Origin: Planctomycetaceae bacterium
Lineage (GTDB): Bacteria; Planctomycetota; Planctomycetia; Planctomycetales; Planctomycetaceae
Length of the DNA: 64,000 bases
NCBI GenBank assembly: GCA_029259815.1
Contig: JAJDEJ010000212.1
Span: 28,053-92,052, forward strand
Direction of reading: 5' to 3'
Shown here piece after piece: positions 28,138-36,628 of this stretch (the first letter of the stretch is position 1; every line of letters starts with the position of its first letter). The position numbers were made by a program, and so were the translations under genes. Under the pieces are notes generated by a model. That model had not been told where the DNA came from, did no database searches, and worked only from the letters and a program-made list of their open reading frames with translations.

Positions 28138-28917
28138 GTGGACAACGACCAACTTCGCGAACTCTTGACCGCCATCCAACAAGGAGATCTGACTCCTGAT
28201 GATGGTCTGAAGCAATTGCAGACCAAACTGGCGGATTCCGTCGAGCCTGTGACTGCAATCGTGGACGGCGTGCAGGTCGATCTCGATCGTCAGCGACGAT
28301 GTGGTTTTCCTGAGGTCATCTTTGCAGAGGGGAAGTCGGCACAAACAGTTGTGGAGGTCTTTGGACGATTGGCCGATGCCGGGCAGGACTGTTTGGCGAC
28401 GCGTGTTTCCCCCGAACAGGCACATTGGTTGATCGAAGCCTTTCCCGATGCGATCTATCATCCTGACGCGCGAACCGTCCGCTACTCGCAGGCGGCGGCA
28501 GGGTACGGTCGTGTGCTTGTTGTGACCGCAGGCACGTCCGATCGTCCGGTCGCTGAGGAAGCCTTGGAGACCCTGCGATGGATGCACTGCGAATGTGAGT
28601 TGATCGTGGATGTGGGCGTGGCCGGACCCCAGCGATTGCTCGCTCAGGTAGCGAGGTTTGAGGGTGCCGACGCGGTCATCGTCGCTGCCGGCATGGAGGG
28701 GGCCCTGCCCTCGGTGGTCGGCGGATGGGTCGACTGTCCGGTGATCGCTGTGCCCACGAGTGTGGGGTACGGTGCCTCGTTCGGTGGGCTCTCTGCCCTG
28801 TTGGGGATGCTCAACAGTTGTGCGGCCAATGTGACGGTCGTCAACATTGACGCGGGCTTCAAGGCAGGGTACGTCGCCGGTCTCATTGCCCACGGCAAGC
28901 ATGCGGGAGCCGAATGA
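28138..28917 (+). CDS. larB: LarB, nickel-pincer cofactor biosynthesis (NaAD carboxylase/hydrolase)
   Basis: 259 residues from GTG 28138. The C-terminal half is the PurE/AIR-carboxylase-like domain with VVTAGTSDRPVAEEA, DVGVAGPQRLL, ADAVIVAAGMEGALPSVV and PTSVGYGASFGGLSALL, diagnostic of LarB. LarB carboxylates and hydrolyses nicotinic acid adenine dinucleotide in the first step towards the Ni-pincer cofactor of lactate racemase-type enzymes. Partners LarC and LarE are not visible here. The next gene begins one base after its stop, so the two are cotranscribed. Confidence 0.9.
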   Translation: MDNDQLRELLTAIQQGDLTPDDGLKQLQTKLADSVEPVTAIVDGVQVDLDRQRRCGFPEVIFAEGKSAQTVVEVFGRLADAGQDCLATRVSPEQAHWLIEAFPDAIYHPDARTVRYSQAAAGYGRVLVVTAGTSDRPVAEEALETLRWMHCECELIVDVGVAGPQRLLAQVARFEGADAVIVAAGMEGALPSVVGGWVDCPVIAVPTSVGYGASFGGLSALLGMLNSCAANVTVVNIDAGFKAGYVAGLIAHGKHAGAE

Positions 28918-28918
28918 C

Positions 28919-29791
28919 ATGCAGCGTTACGAAGAACTCCCGCCGCTCCTCGAAAGGCCACACGACGGTCACAAAGGGACGTTTGGCCGCGTACTGGTCA
29001 TCGCCGGCAGCCGTGGGATGAGTGGAGCGGCCATCCTGTCAGGAACCGCCGCCCTGCGTGCGGGAGCCGGACTCGTCTACATCGCTGTGCCCGAGGGGAT
29101 CCTTTCAATTGTTGCCGGATTCGAGCCATCGTATCTGACCATACCCCTGCCGGAGGACAACGAAGGGCGAATGACACGAGAAGCCTTGGACGTCATTCGT
29201 GATCGAATCGCGTTCATGGATGCCGTGGCCATCGGACCAGGGTTGGGACAGTCAGACATGCTGGAAACATTAGTCACGGATTTATTTCAGACCACGACAA
29301 CACCCTTGGTTGTTGATGCGGATGGGCTCAACCTGCTGTCCCAGAATCGCGATCAACTGGCAAGTCATAGCGGTCCGCGCATACTCACCCCGCATCCGGG
29401 AGAGTTTTTTCGCCTGACCGGGAACAAGATAGCAAGCGATCCGTCGAGTCGTGAAGAAGCCGCGTTGCGATTTGCGACGGACAATTCAGTCGTACTCATT
29501 CTCAAGGGGCCAGGGACAGTCATCACAGATGGAGACCGCATTGCCGTAAGTCACATGGGAACCAGTGCGTTGGCGACTGGCGGAACAGGCGATGTGCTCA
29601 CCGGAATCATCACTTCGCTTATCGCTCAGGGGATGGAGCCGTTCAATGCGGCTCATCTTGGAGTCCATGTTCATGGTCTCGCCGGGGAAATGGTTGCCGC
29701 GCGGTCAAGTACCCGTGGAACGATTGCATCCGATTTGCTCTTTGAACTCTGCAATGTGTGGATGAATCTTGATCGCGAATGGAACGGCTGA
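28919..29791 (+). CDS. nnrD: ADP-dependent NAD(P)H-hydrate dehydratase
   Basis: 290 residues from the ATG at 28919, immediately after larB. The YjeF C-terminal/ribokinase-like domain is complete: GTFGRVLVIAGSRGMSGAAI, AIGPGLGQS, VVDADGLNLL, ILTPHPGEFFRLTG, VLILKGPGTVITDG and TGGTGDVLTGII. The enzyme repairs hydrated NAD(P)H using ADP. The epimerase (YjeF N-terminal) half that is often fused is absent. Pairing with larB links two enzymes of nicotinate-nucleotide chemistry. Confidence 0.92.
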   Translation: MQRYEELPPLLERPHDGHKGTFGRVLVIAGSRGMSGAAILSGTAALRAGAGLVYIAVPEGILSIVAGFEPSYLTIPLPEDNEGRMTREALDVIRDRIAFMDAVAIGPGLGQSDMLETLVTDLFQTTTTPLVVDADGLNLLSQNRDQLASHSGPRILTPHPGEFFRLTGNKIASDPSSREEAALRFATDNSVVLILKGPGTVITDGDRIAVSHMGTSALATGGTGDVLTGIITSLIAQGMEPFNAAHLGVHVHGLAGEMVAARSSTRGTIASDLLFELCNVWMNLDREWNG

Positions 29792-29826
29792 TCTATTGGA
29801 GATAGCGGTTCGTCATAAGCAGTGTC

Positions 29827-30471
29827 ATGTCAGTCATAGGAAGTCTGGTTTTGTCCTACGGTGAAATCTCACTCGATCGGATGGTGCGTGCTGTGGAGAA
29901 AGTCCGCGAACGTCTTGAACGTGTGTCCGCCGCGATGAACGAGGCACAGATTGCGTATGCGGTCGTCGGTGGAAATGCCGTGGCGGCCTGGGTCTCACGT
30001 GTGGACGAGGCTGCGGTGCGCAACACGCGCGATGTCGATATCCTCATTCGCCGCGAGGACTTGCCCGCTGTCATTCACACGTTGGAGTCTGCCGGGTTTG
30101 TGCATCGTCATTCGGCAGGCATCGACATGTTTCTTGATGGGCCGGATGCGAAAGCGCGCGATGCCGTGTATATCGTCTTTGCAGGAGAGAAGGTCCGCGA
30201 ACAGTATGTCGTTCCTGCTCCCGACGTGACAGAATCCGAACTCTCACTGGATGTGAGCGTCTTGTCGTTGGAGTCATTGGTGAGGATGAAGCTCACGTCG
30301 TTCCGCCGAAAAGATCAAATGCATCTCATCGACATGATCGATGTCGGGCTGCTCAATGACTCCTGGCCCGAGCGGTTTCCGACAGAGCTTGGCGAGCGAT
30401 TGCAGCACCTGTTGGATCATCCAGAAGACGGACATGTCGCGCCGATTGACGTGTCACTCCTGATCGGCTGA
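29827..30471 (+). CDS. Nucleotidyltransferase-fold protein
   Basis: 214 residues. A VVGGNAVAAW glycine motif followed by TRDVDILI (the two-Asp metal motif) identifies a minimal nucleotidyltransferase fold like that of AbiEii-type or MNT-type proteins. The C-terminal part (LESLVRMKLTSFRRKDQMHLIDMID) matches the helical region of such proteins. No antitoxin or HEPN partner is adjacent, so a toxin role is not supported. The 3' end overlaps the convergent phosphoesterase gene by 18 bases. Confidence 0.7.
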   Translation: MSVIGSLVLSYGEISLDRMVRAVEKVRERLERVSAAMNEAQIAYAVVGGNAVAAWVSRVDEAAVRNTRDVDILIRREDLPAVIHTLESAGFVHRHSAGIDMFLDGPDAKARDAVYIVFAGEKVREQYVVPAPDVTESELSLDVSVLSLESLVRMKLTSFRRKDQMHLIDMIDVGLLNDSWPERFPTELGERLQHLLDHPEDGHVAPIDVSLLIG

Positions 30472-30954
30472 TTCGACGACGAGATGTACGACCGTCATGT
30501 CTGAGAGGTCGGCGACGGCGACGGTGTGCGGGCTGGCACGGTAGACGGCGCCGGGGTTGAGGATGAGCGTTTTGCCCTGTTGGTGCTGTTCTCGTTCGTG
30601 AGTGTGGCCGTAGCAGATAAGGTCGTAGTCCTGTGACGAGATCGCATTCATCAACTTGGAAGTGTCGTCTCCATGCAACAATGCGATGCGCCGGCCATCA
30701 AGGGTGATGTCGCCGAAGCGGTCGTGACAGGTCTGCCCGGCTTCTTGCATGGCGAATTGTAGGTCGGTGATGTCATGGTCGCTGTTACCGAAGACAAAGT
30801 GCGTTGGCCAACCGGCAAAGAGCGGGATGATCGCGGGCACGCCGATGTCTCCGCAGTGCAGGACAGCATCGACCCCCGCTGCCTGCAGAGCAGCGACCCC
30901 TTCGGTTGCATACTTGAGGTGTCCATGCGTGTCGCTGATGATGCCCAATCGCAT
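30454..30954 (-). CDS. YfcE/MJ0936-type metallophosphoesterase
   Basis: 166 residues with the calcineurin-like metal motifs in order: GIISDTHGH, LHCGDIG, FGNSDHD, ALLHGDD and CYGHTHE. Small enzymes of this family hydrolyse phosphodiesters in vitro; the physiological substrate is unknown. The C-terminus overlaps, tail to tail, the nucleotidyltransferase gene by 18 bases. Cytoplasmic, no signal peptide. Identification by motifs is firm. Confidence 0.9.
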   Translation of the reverse strand: MRLGIISDTHGHLKYATEGVAALQAAGVDAVLHCGDIGVPAIIPLFAGWPTHFVFGNSDHDITDLQFAMQEAGQTCHDRFGDITLDGRRIALLHGDDTSKLMNAISSQDYDLICYGHTHEREQHQQGKTLILNPGAVYRASPHTVAVADLSDMTVVHLVVESADQE

Positions 30955-31002
30955 GAGGTTCGCGTCCTTATGACTGTGGAGTAGCTCGCAAGCGAAGAGA
31001 GG

Positions 31003-31704
31003 TCAACGACGACTGCCGCGACCCAGAATCCTAAAGACATAGAATAGCACAATGAGCAGCGACTGGAGTGTGGCTGCGACGTAGGTCCAGGCGGCTGAGT
31101 TGAGCACGCTGCGGACGGCTTGAGCGCCGTTCGCATCGACGATACCCAGCTCGCCGAGGAGGCGTTTGGCACGATTGCTGGCGTCGAATTCCACGGGCAG
31201 ATTGATCAATTGAAAGAGGAAGACCAATGCATATGCGGCGATTCCAAACCAGAGGATCGTGAGGCCAAGTCTCGAACCTGCGTTCAAGAGTAACGAACCA
31301 GCAACCAGCGAGATCATGAAGATCGTCGGGCCAACCTGAGCGGCAGGGACGGCGGCGTTGCGAATGACCAATGGAGCATAATGCGTGGCATGTTGTAATG
31401 CGTGTCCCGCTTCGTGGGCCGCGATGCCGACGGCCGATGCCGTCTGTGAGGCATACACCTCGGGACTCAATCGCAGCACTCGATGGCCGGGGTCGTAGTG
31501 ATCTGACAGCCGACCAGGGGTTTGTTCCACCGGCACATCCTGCAGACCATGAGTGTCCAGAATATGACGAGCTGCTGCAGCCCCGGAGAGGGGAGCGGGA
31601 ACTCGCATTCCGTCAGCATACGACGCCTTGACCCGATGCTGAGCCCACATCATGAGCAGCATGGCAGGAGCCAGAAAAATGAAATAGCCGAAGTAACCGG
31701 ACAT
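31003..31704 (-). CDS. YugP-type membrane zinc metallopeptidase
   Basis: 233 residues from the ATG at 31704 (MSGYFGYFIF). An N-terminal membrane helix precedes a domain with the zinc motif HEAGHALQH and the family pattern YDPGHRVLRLSPEVY. Three more hydrophobic segments follow (TIFMISLVAGSLLLN, LTILWFGIAAYALVFLF and VAATLQSLLIVLFYVF), with LPVEFDASNRAKRLL between them; the latter is conserved in the YugP/DUF2268-like Zn-protease-2 family. The substrate is unknown. The gene lies in a minus-strand run of small housekeeping genes. Confidence 0.88.
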   Translation of the reverse strand: MSGYFGYFIFLAPAMLLMMWAQHRVKASYADGMRVPAPLSGAAAARHILDTHGLQDVPVEQTPGRLSDHYDPGHRVLRLSPEVYASQTASAVGIAAHEAGHALQHATHYAPLVIRNAAVPAAQVGPTIFMISLVAGSLLLNAGSRLGLTILWFGIAAYALVFLFQLINLPVEFDASNRAKRLLGELGIVDANGAQAVRSVLNSAAWTYVAATLQSLLIVLFYVFRILGRGSRR

Positions 31705-31741
31705 AGCACTTTTCCGTATGTGTGATGATATTCGCGTGGGG

Positions 31742-32221
31742 TCAGCGGGCCGCCAATTCATCGCGGCGAAGCTGAAAGGCAGCGATCGCGAGACAGGCCC
31801 AGCCGACGATGAACGAGGTGCCGCCTGTCGCCGCGGTCAGGCCAATCATATGCCGTGTGCCATCGCTGAATCCATTCGCCATCAGCGAAAGGACGTACAA
31901 ACTTCCACAGAACAGACAAATCCCCACCAGGAAAGCTCCGCCAGCCACGGACAACAGGTGGCTGCGGCGGCGATCGGCCAACAAGCCGACGAAGATCATC
32001 CCTACAGCATGGAACATTTGATACCGGGACGCGGTCTTGAAGTCGGCCAGATACTTCTGTGCGGCTGGGATTTCGACGCCGACGATCGTGCGGGTCAGTC
32101 CTTCATAACTGCTGGCGAGATGGGATTCGATTCCGTGTGCTGCGATGGCTCCGGTCATCACCGCCAGACCGGCCAAGGCGGCGCCGAGCACGACCCAACG
32201 GCTGATGCGACTCTCGTCCAT
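31742..32221 (-). CDS. DUF423 family small membrane protein
   Basis: About 159 residues from the ATG at 32221 (an ATG five codons further upstream is possible). Four hydrophobic segments; the family features are GAIAAHGIESHL near the N-terminus and TASRYQMFHAVGMIFVGL in the middle, followed by LFCGSLYVLSL and ATGGTSFIVGWACLAIAAF. DUF423/YgdD proteins are inner-membrane proteins without an established function. The N-terminal loop between AHG and YQMFH is longer than usual (TIVGVEIPAAQKYLADFK). Confidence 0.85.
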   Translation of the reverse strand: MDESRISRWVVLGAALAGLAVMTGAIAAHGIESHLASSYEGLTRTIVGVEIPAAQKYLADFKTASRYQMFHAVGMIFVGLLADRRRSHLLSVAGGAFLVGICLFCGSLYVLSLMANGFSDGTRHMIGLTAATGGTSFIVGWACLAIAAFQLRRDELAAR

Positions 32222-32251
32222 TCCTCTTCTCTCCACCCGCTTGAGTGTTGT

Positions 32252-32833
32252 TCAAATGGTGACCGTTGCGCCGAGCACCTTCAGGAACGCAGCGATCCAT
32301 CGAGGATGAGCAGGCCATGCAGGGGCCGTTACCAGATTGCCATCGACATGCACATCGTCAGCCGACAATTCGACGAATGTCCCCCCACTGCTTTGCACCT
32401 CGGGACCACAGGCTGGGTAGGCGGTGCAGGAGCGTCCTTCCAACACACCGGCAGCTGCAAGGATTTGTAGTCCGTGACAAATGGCGGCGATTGGTTTTTG
32501 TTCTGAGGCAAAGCCTCTTGCGATTTCGAGGACGCGTTCATTGAGCCGCAGATACTCCGGAGCACGACCCCCGGGGACGACAAGTCCAGCGTAGTCCGCA
32601 GTTTGGACGTCGGCGAACGTCGCGTTCAGAGTAAAGTTGTGGCCCGGTTTTTCCGTGTAGGTCTGATCCCCTTCAAAGTCATGAATGGCCGTGCGGACCG
32701 TGTCGCCCGACTGCTTGTCCGGACAGACGGCATGCACTGTGTATCCGACTGCTTGCAATGCCTGAAAGGGAACCATGATCTCGTAATCCTCGACGAAGTC
32801 TCCAGCGAGGAGGAGCAGTTGTTTCTCGGACAT
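32252..32833 (-). CDS. DJ-1/PfpI family protein
   Basis: 193 residues from the ATG at 32833 ([18 protein letters not shown]). The class I glutamine-amidotransferase-like fold shows the nucleophile elbow [10 protein letters not shown] and the acidic residue in the first strand region (GDFVEDYE). The fold is that of PfpI/DJ-1: stress-related deglycase, protease or hydratase activities have been reported for relatives. The final stretch [21 protein letters not shown] fits the family. The substrate cannot be inferred. Confidence 0.88.
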   Translation of the reverse strand: MSEKQLLLLAGDFVEDYEIMVPFQALQAVGYTVHAVCPDKQSGDTVRTAIHDFEGDQTYTEKPGHNFTLNATFADVQTADYAGLVVPGGRAPEYLRLNERVLEIARGFASEQKPIAAICHGLQILAAAGVLEGRSCTAYPACGPEVQSSGGTFVELSADDVHVDGNLVTAPAWPAHPRWIAAFLKVLGATVTI

Positions 32834-32912
32834 GGTTTGTTTCGTGTCGAAGGGCGCATGAAATGACATCGTACGGAAGTCGTCTCATGCTACAGTCGTC
32901 GAGCCGTAGTGG

Positions 32913-33809
32913 CTACTGCATGACGCTGGCTCTGATCAGGGAGAAGAGTCTGACACTGATCATGGCTGCGGTTGCGAGAGCGAGCCAACCGAAGCTCCGT
33001 CTCCCGCGAGCAGGGGCGACATTGCGGCTGAGATACACTCCCAGCCTGGCACCGAAAGTCCCTCCGACGAGCAAGGCAATCACGATCGGAAGGCGAACGT
33101 GACCAAGCCAGGCGTGTGCGATCGTCGACTGCAGAGCAACCAGCCACACAATCGACATCGAGGCTGCGACCGCAGCCCGCCAACGCATGCCGAGCATATA
33201 GATCAGCCCCGGCAACAACAGCAGCCCGCCACTCATCCCCAGCAGGCCAGAGAGAAACCCGACCGCCAGTCCAAACCACGCGAGCACAGGGACTGAAACC
33301 CTTGTCTCGCCCAGCCCCGGGAGTTGTGTGAGCGGTGGCAGGGCCCATCCGGCGATCCATCCTGTCCGGATCGGATCATCCCTCAAGGCACGGCTTGATT
33401 CCCAGAGAGCAAAGAATCCGAGCGTCACCAACAGGATCAGGTAGATCGATAAGACGAGGACATCTGCGGAATGACTGCGATCGTTTGTCTGCGAATTGGA
33501 CGTTGATGTCGCCAGCGAGTGCAGGACATCCGCTCCCAGGTACACACCGAGAGCCAACCCTCCAAAGACAATCAGCGGCAGACGGAGTTCGTCCCACGAT
33601 CGTCGTCGAGCGAGGACGGACGTTGTCGCCGGTCCTAGCACCTGACAGGCGGCAGAACCCACGGCAATCTGCATCGGTAAACCGAGCCCAATGTTAAGCA
33701 CAGGAACAATCAGGAATCCCCCGCCGAAGCCGAACACGCCGGACAGAAACCCGACTGCTCCCCCGACGACCCAGATCAGCAGCAGTTCGATGTCAAATGA
33801 TCCCGACAC
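32913..33809 (-). CDS. TauE/SafE family sulfite/organic anion exporter
   Basis: 298 residues with about eight membrane segments in two related halves, each beginning with a glycine-rich helix pair: GAVGFLSGVFGFGGGFLIVPVL near the N-terminus and GLAVGFLSGLLGMSGGLLLLPGL in the second half. This is the TauE/SafE (formerly DUF81) signature. Relatives export sulfite, sulfoacetate or similar anions. The stop of a 47-residue small membrane protein lies 27 bases upstream on the same strand, suggesting cotranscription. Confidence 0.9.
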   Translation of the reverse strand: MSGSFDIELLLIWVVGGAVGFLSGVFGFGGGFLIVPVLNIGLGLPMQIAVGSAACQVLGPATTSVLARRRSWDELRLPLIVFGGLALGVYLGADVLHSLATSTSNSQTNDRSHSADVLVLSIYLILLVTLGFFALWESSRALRDDPIRTGWIAGWALPPLTQLPGLGETRVSVPVLAWFGLAVGFLSGLLGMSGGLLLLPGLIYMLGMRWRAAVAASMSIVWLVALQSTIAHAWLGHVRLPIVIALLVGGTFGARLGVYLSRNVAPARGRRSFGWLALATAAMISVRLFSLIRASVMQ

Positions 33810-33836
33810 TGACGTCCCAGACAGAGGTGAAAACAG

Positions 33837-33980
33837 TCAGATTTGATAATCGGGAAAGAGACGTTCGTCATCCTTGGTGTCCGGCTGTCCCCGCCAGAGA
33901 TCGAACAACCAGTTGACGACGACTCCCCAGGCGACCGGGAGAGCGATGCAGACGAACGTGAATAACAGTTTGTCCCACAC
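33837..33980 (-). CDS. Small single-span membrane protein (47 aa)
   Basis: A 47-codon frame from GTG 33980 to TGA 33837, bounded upstream by an in-frame stop three codons before the GTG. The product has one hydrophobic segment (LLFTFVCIALPVAWGVVVNW) followed by a charged tail ending FPDYQI. Codon third positions look like the neighbours, and the frame ends 27 bases before tauE on the same strand. No homologous family is recognised; the single-span design suggests a subunit or regulator of a membrane protein. Confidence 0.5.
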   Translation of the reverse strand: MWDKLLFTFVCIALPVAWGVVVNWLFDLWRGQPDTKDDERLFPDYQI

Positions 33981-34039
33981 GTGTTGTCAGTTTGGTGTTC
34001 GGATCGTGGGGCAGAATGCTCTCAGACCAACGCGGGGAA

Positions 34040-34234
34040 CTATCTCAATTCCTTGTACGCGTCCCATCCGAGGTAGATGATGATCGCAGCACTGCAGAGG
34101 AACAGAATGTCCATCGCGATGTATTCGCCGCTGAAGGGGATTTTCAGAGCCAGATCCAGCACGGACAGGAGCGCCACGATTCCGGCTGCTGCCATCGATC
34201 CGATGATTAGCCGCTTCGCCATGGTCGGTGACAT
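34040..34234 (-). CDS. Small two-span membrane protein (64 aa)
   Basis: 64 residues (ATG 34234, or the second Met four codons in). Two hydrophobic segments, RLIIGSMAAAGIVALLSVLDLAL and MDILFLCSAAIIIYLGWDAY, are separated by a short polar loop (KIPFSGEYIA). It lies upstream of the 47-residue small membrane protein on the same strand, 59 bases away. No known family recognised; probably expressed with the 47-residue protein and the TauE-type transporter. Confidence 0.6.
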   Translation of the reverse strand: MSPTMAKRLIIGSMAAAGIVALLSVLDLALKIPFSGEYIAMDILFLCSAAIIIYLGWDAYKELR

Positions 34235-34360
34235 AGGTTTTTCCTGAAGAATCTTGGGGTGGCCCGGAATGCATTCGTCAGCAGATGGTGATGCACCAGT
34301 ATAGATGAGTTTGCTGAGCCAAATCCAGTAGAGTCTTGGCTCGTGAACGGGCTTTTGTCG

Positions 34361-34783
34361 TCACGACTGTGTGTGCGAGAAGAGTTCGACCAGATTTCCA
34401 TCCGGATCGTTGATGTACAGTTGCGTCGGGCCATCCGGTCGCTTTTTGGGTCCTGCGGCGATGGGGACGCCCTGCTCTTTGAGGCATTCGATCGTGGCCA
34501 TCGCGTCGTCGACCTCAAAGGCGAAATGACGGGTGCGGCTGATCTGGCACTTCTCCGGGACGAAGATCTTCGCAGGCCCCGATTCTTCATGCTCTTCAAT
34601 CAGATGGATCTGCGTGCCTCCGGCTTCAAACCACAAGCCGGGGAAACCGAAATTGGGTCTCGGCACTTCGTCCATTCCCAGCAGATCGACGAAGAACTGC
34701 CGACTCTTCTTCAAATCCTTGACGACCAGGGTCACATGGTCGATTTGCTTGACTCGTATCGGAGTCGCTGTCACAGCAGTCAT
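34361..34783 (-). CDS. VOC (glyoxalase/bleomycin resistance) superfamily protein
   Basis: 140 residues forming one complete VOC unit of two beta-alpha-beta-beta-beta modules: IDHVTLVVKDLKKSRQFFVD, GLWFEAGGTQIHLIEEHE, RHFAFEVDD and LYINDPDGNLVELFSH. Metal-binding positions are visible: His in IDHVTL, His in RHFAFE and Glu in NLVELF. The substrate is unknown; lactoylglutathione lyase activity is not implied. Stands between two short genes on the same strand. Confidence 0.85.
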   Translation of the reverse strand: MTAVTATPIRVKQIDHVTLVVKDLKKSRQFFVDLLGMDEVPRPNFGFPGLWFEAGGTQIHLIEEHEESGPAKIFVPEKCQISRTRHFAFEVDDAMATIECLKEQGVPIAAGPKKRPDGPTQLYINDPDGNLVELFSHTQS

Positions 34784-34811
34784 CTTGAACTCCAGCGTGA
34801 GGAACGGGACG

Positions 34812-35156
34812 TCAACTGACGGAGGGAACTGCTTTCAACATCAACTCGACCGCTTCACGTCCAGTCATGCCGATCTCGATGCCGTATTTCTGTGCTTTAG
34901 GAGTGCAGTCCACAATCTTCGCGTCGTACAGGTCTTCAGGCTCAACGAGCGGGTTGGTGGGAGTCCCCTTGGCGATGGCGATCGCCTGATCGAATTCCGC
35001 AGGCGTCTCCATGTCATAGATGCCACACCCAACGATACCCGCAGCCGTCAGAATGGTGCAATACTGACCGCCGACCCAAAGATGACTCATGCCGATCGCC
35101 GTGCCATTGTCAAACTGCAGTTCACGATGGGATGTCCGCGGGAGTGCTTCGCTCAT
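34812..35156 (-). CDS. DUF1805 (YunC-like) protein
   Basis: 114 residues, the normal length of the DUF1805 family. Diagnostic parts are AIGMSHLWVGGQYCTILTAA, GIVGCGIYDM and the C-terminal GIEIGMTGREAVELML. Structures exist for YunC-like proteins, but the function is not established. It ends 28 bases before the VOC gene on the minus strand, so the two may be cotranscribed. Confidence 0.82.
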   Translation of the reverse strand: MSEALPRTSHRELQFDNGTAIGMSHLWVGGQYCTILTAAGIVGCGIYDMETPAEFDQAIAIAKGTPTNPLVEPEDLYDAKIVDCTPKAQKYGIEIGMTGREAVELMLKAVPSVS

Positions 35157-35293
35157 GGCGAATCCTTGCTCGGTGATTTGCTCGATGACTCAGATAGCAT
35201 ACCGAGAGACGCCGCGCGCGTGAACATGGGCGGCCCAGATTGCTTGCAGAGGCCGCCCGTGAGTCTTCATCGCAGGGTCAATTGACGTGACGC

Positions 35294-36151
35294 CTATCTG
35301 GCAACTGTTTTGAGTCGATCGAAATACGATTGCCAACTCTGATGCTCGCGACCCGCGGCTTGGGCAAAGTGGCTTTCGTTGTTCGCTGCTCCGTTGCGGA
35401 TGCCTTCATAGATTCCGGCGATCACAGTGCCCATGAACTCGCCGAGCTCTGCGATTCGTTCCTCGCGATACTCGGCGACCGACATGGCACGATACTTCAG
35501 ATCAGTGCCGAAGGCTTCGTTCAGGAACTCGGCCAATTGCTGCTGGGTGATCGGTTGGCTGTGCAGGTTGTAGGTGTGACCGTTGTGTTTTGATTCCGTC
35601 AGCATTCGCGCGTACGCGTCAGCCAGTTCTGGACGTGTCGTGTAGCCGCACTTTCCATCGCCGGCACAGTTCGCAATCTCGCCATGTTGTTTGTACGTCT
35701 CGATGTACTCGACATCGGGCTCGATGTAGATGCCGTTGCGACCGATGACCCACTGGAGACCGCTGTTACGGACGTCTTCTTCCGTCTGACGGTTGCTCTG
35801 AACGATCGGGGAGAATGCGGTATTCTCCTCAGCCCCCTGAACGCTGGTGTAAACGATCTTGCCCACTCCAGCTTTCCTGGCTGCTTCGATCACATTCCGG
35901 TGCTGACCGATGCGTTTCTCCGGCGCATCCATTCCGGAAACGACAAGCAAGGCGTCGATTCCCTGTAGCGAGTTTTCCAGATCACTCGGCGAGTCATAGT
36001 CGCCTGGCCGGACTTCGATATCGAGCGACGCCGCATTGCCGGGCGTGCGGGCCAGCCCGATCACACGGTCCTTGCCAACCACATCGATCGTGGCTCTGAC
36101 GATTTCCGAACCAAGCTGCCCACTCGCTGCCGTCACTGCAATTCTTGTCAT
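35294..36151 (-). CDS. NmrA/QOR2-like NAD(P)-dependent oxidoreductase
   Basis: 285 residues from the ATG at 36151, preceded by a GGGGG run; a Met four codons upstream is possible. Rossmann motif AVTAASGQLGSEIV at the N-terminus, then RTPGNAASLDIEVRPGDYDS, VYTSVQGAEEN and IGRNGIYIEPDVEYI, typical of the atypical SDR subgroup with E. coli YtfG/QOR2 and NmrA. Likely an NAD(P)H quinone reductase or a redox sensor; no canonical YxxxK motif is present, as usual in the group. It faces a repeat-rich region upstream. Confidence 0.85.
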   Translation of the reverse strand: MTRIAVTAASGQLGSEIVRATIDVVGKDRVIGLARTPGNAASLDIEVRPGDYDSPSDLENSLQGIDALLVVSGMDAPEKRIGQHRNVIEAARKAGVGKIVYTSVQGAEENTAFSPIVQSNRQTEEDVRNSGLQWVIGRNGIYIEPDVEYIETYKQHGEIANCAGDGKCGYTTRPELADAYARMLTESKHNGHTYNLHSQPITQQQLAEFLNEAFGTDLKYRAMSVAEYREERIAELGEFMGTVIAGIYEGIRNGAANNESHFAQAAGREHQSWQSYFDRLKTVAR

Positions 36152-36190
36152 GGGTGCCCCCAATCATCTACATGAATCAGATAAGGCGGT

Positions 36191-36255
36191 GGGTGGGGTC
36201 GAGCGATAGCTCGCCCCCAGTACTGGGGGCTCCCGTTGGTCGATCCCAGCCACCC
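36191..36255. repeat. Short palindromic element
   Basis: A ~65-base inverted repeat. The centre GCCCCCAGTACTGGGGGC (36213-36230) is a perfect 18-base palindrome, flanked by arms GGGTGG on the left and CCAGCCACCC on the right. The right arm, read in reverse (GGGTGGCTGGGATCGACCAA), resembles the arms of the elements at 1791, 16489 and 42665, so it probably belongs to the same broad family. Confidence 0.6.
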
Positions 36256-36347
36256 GTCACGGATAAGCCTCAGCCATGTCGCCGTGAAGGCTGATCATCT
36301 TCACTGGGAAGTCGAAAGTCGAGTGTGAGACGCATTGTCGCGTCGGG

Positions 36348-36434
36348 TCAGCAAACCGGCTCGCCGCTTGTCCAACTCACTCCATCGCGAATCACACGGC
36401 GGTCAAGAGAATCGCGTTCGACCGGTTCGCAGCC
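36348..36434 (-). pseudogene. Decayed copy of the mqnE 3' end
   Basis: The last 28 codons plus stop of mqnE are present a second time in the same orientation, about 1.3 kb from the intact gene. The encoded tail GCEPVERDSLDRRVIRDG.. ends in GEPVC; 22 of 28 residues equal the C-terminus of intact MqnE. Homology stops upstream of the Gly-Cys pair. There is no start or remaining catalytic part, so this is a fragment. An unrelated gene lies between the fragment and mqnE. Confidence 0.8.
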
Positions 36435-36463
36435 GACCGTGTGCCTGTGCTGAACCGAGTGAC

Positions 36464-36583
36464 GTGCCACTGCTTCGGTCGGGCAGGAGTGGACGTTGAA
36501 TGACCATGCGGCACTGCTTGCCCGGCCGAAGCAGTGCCGAGCGCGCATTCCTCGCGATCTGTCGGCCAGACAAGCAGTGGCAC
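36464..36583. repeat. Nested palindromic element
   Basis: An outer perfect 12-base inverted repeat GTGCCACTGCTT (36464-36475) / AAGCAGTGGCAC (36572-36583) encloses an inner 10-base one, GGCACTGCTT (36510-36519) / AAGCAGTGCC (36529-36538). Non-coding. The region 36164-36628 otherwise holds only the element at 36191 and the mqnE fragment. Confidence 0.65.
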
Positions 36584-36628
36584 GCCTATTGGTCAATCCG
36601 GGGTACCTGGTCATCCACAACCAGAGGA

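Noticed and set aside
29827..30471. AbiEii-type toxin of a toxin-antitoxin pair
   Set aside because: The fold matches, but no antitoxin gene is adjacent and the downstream gene is convergent.
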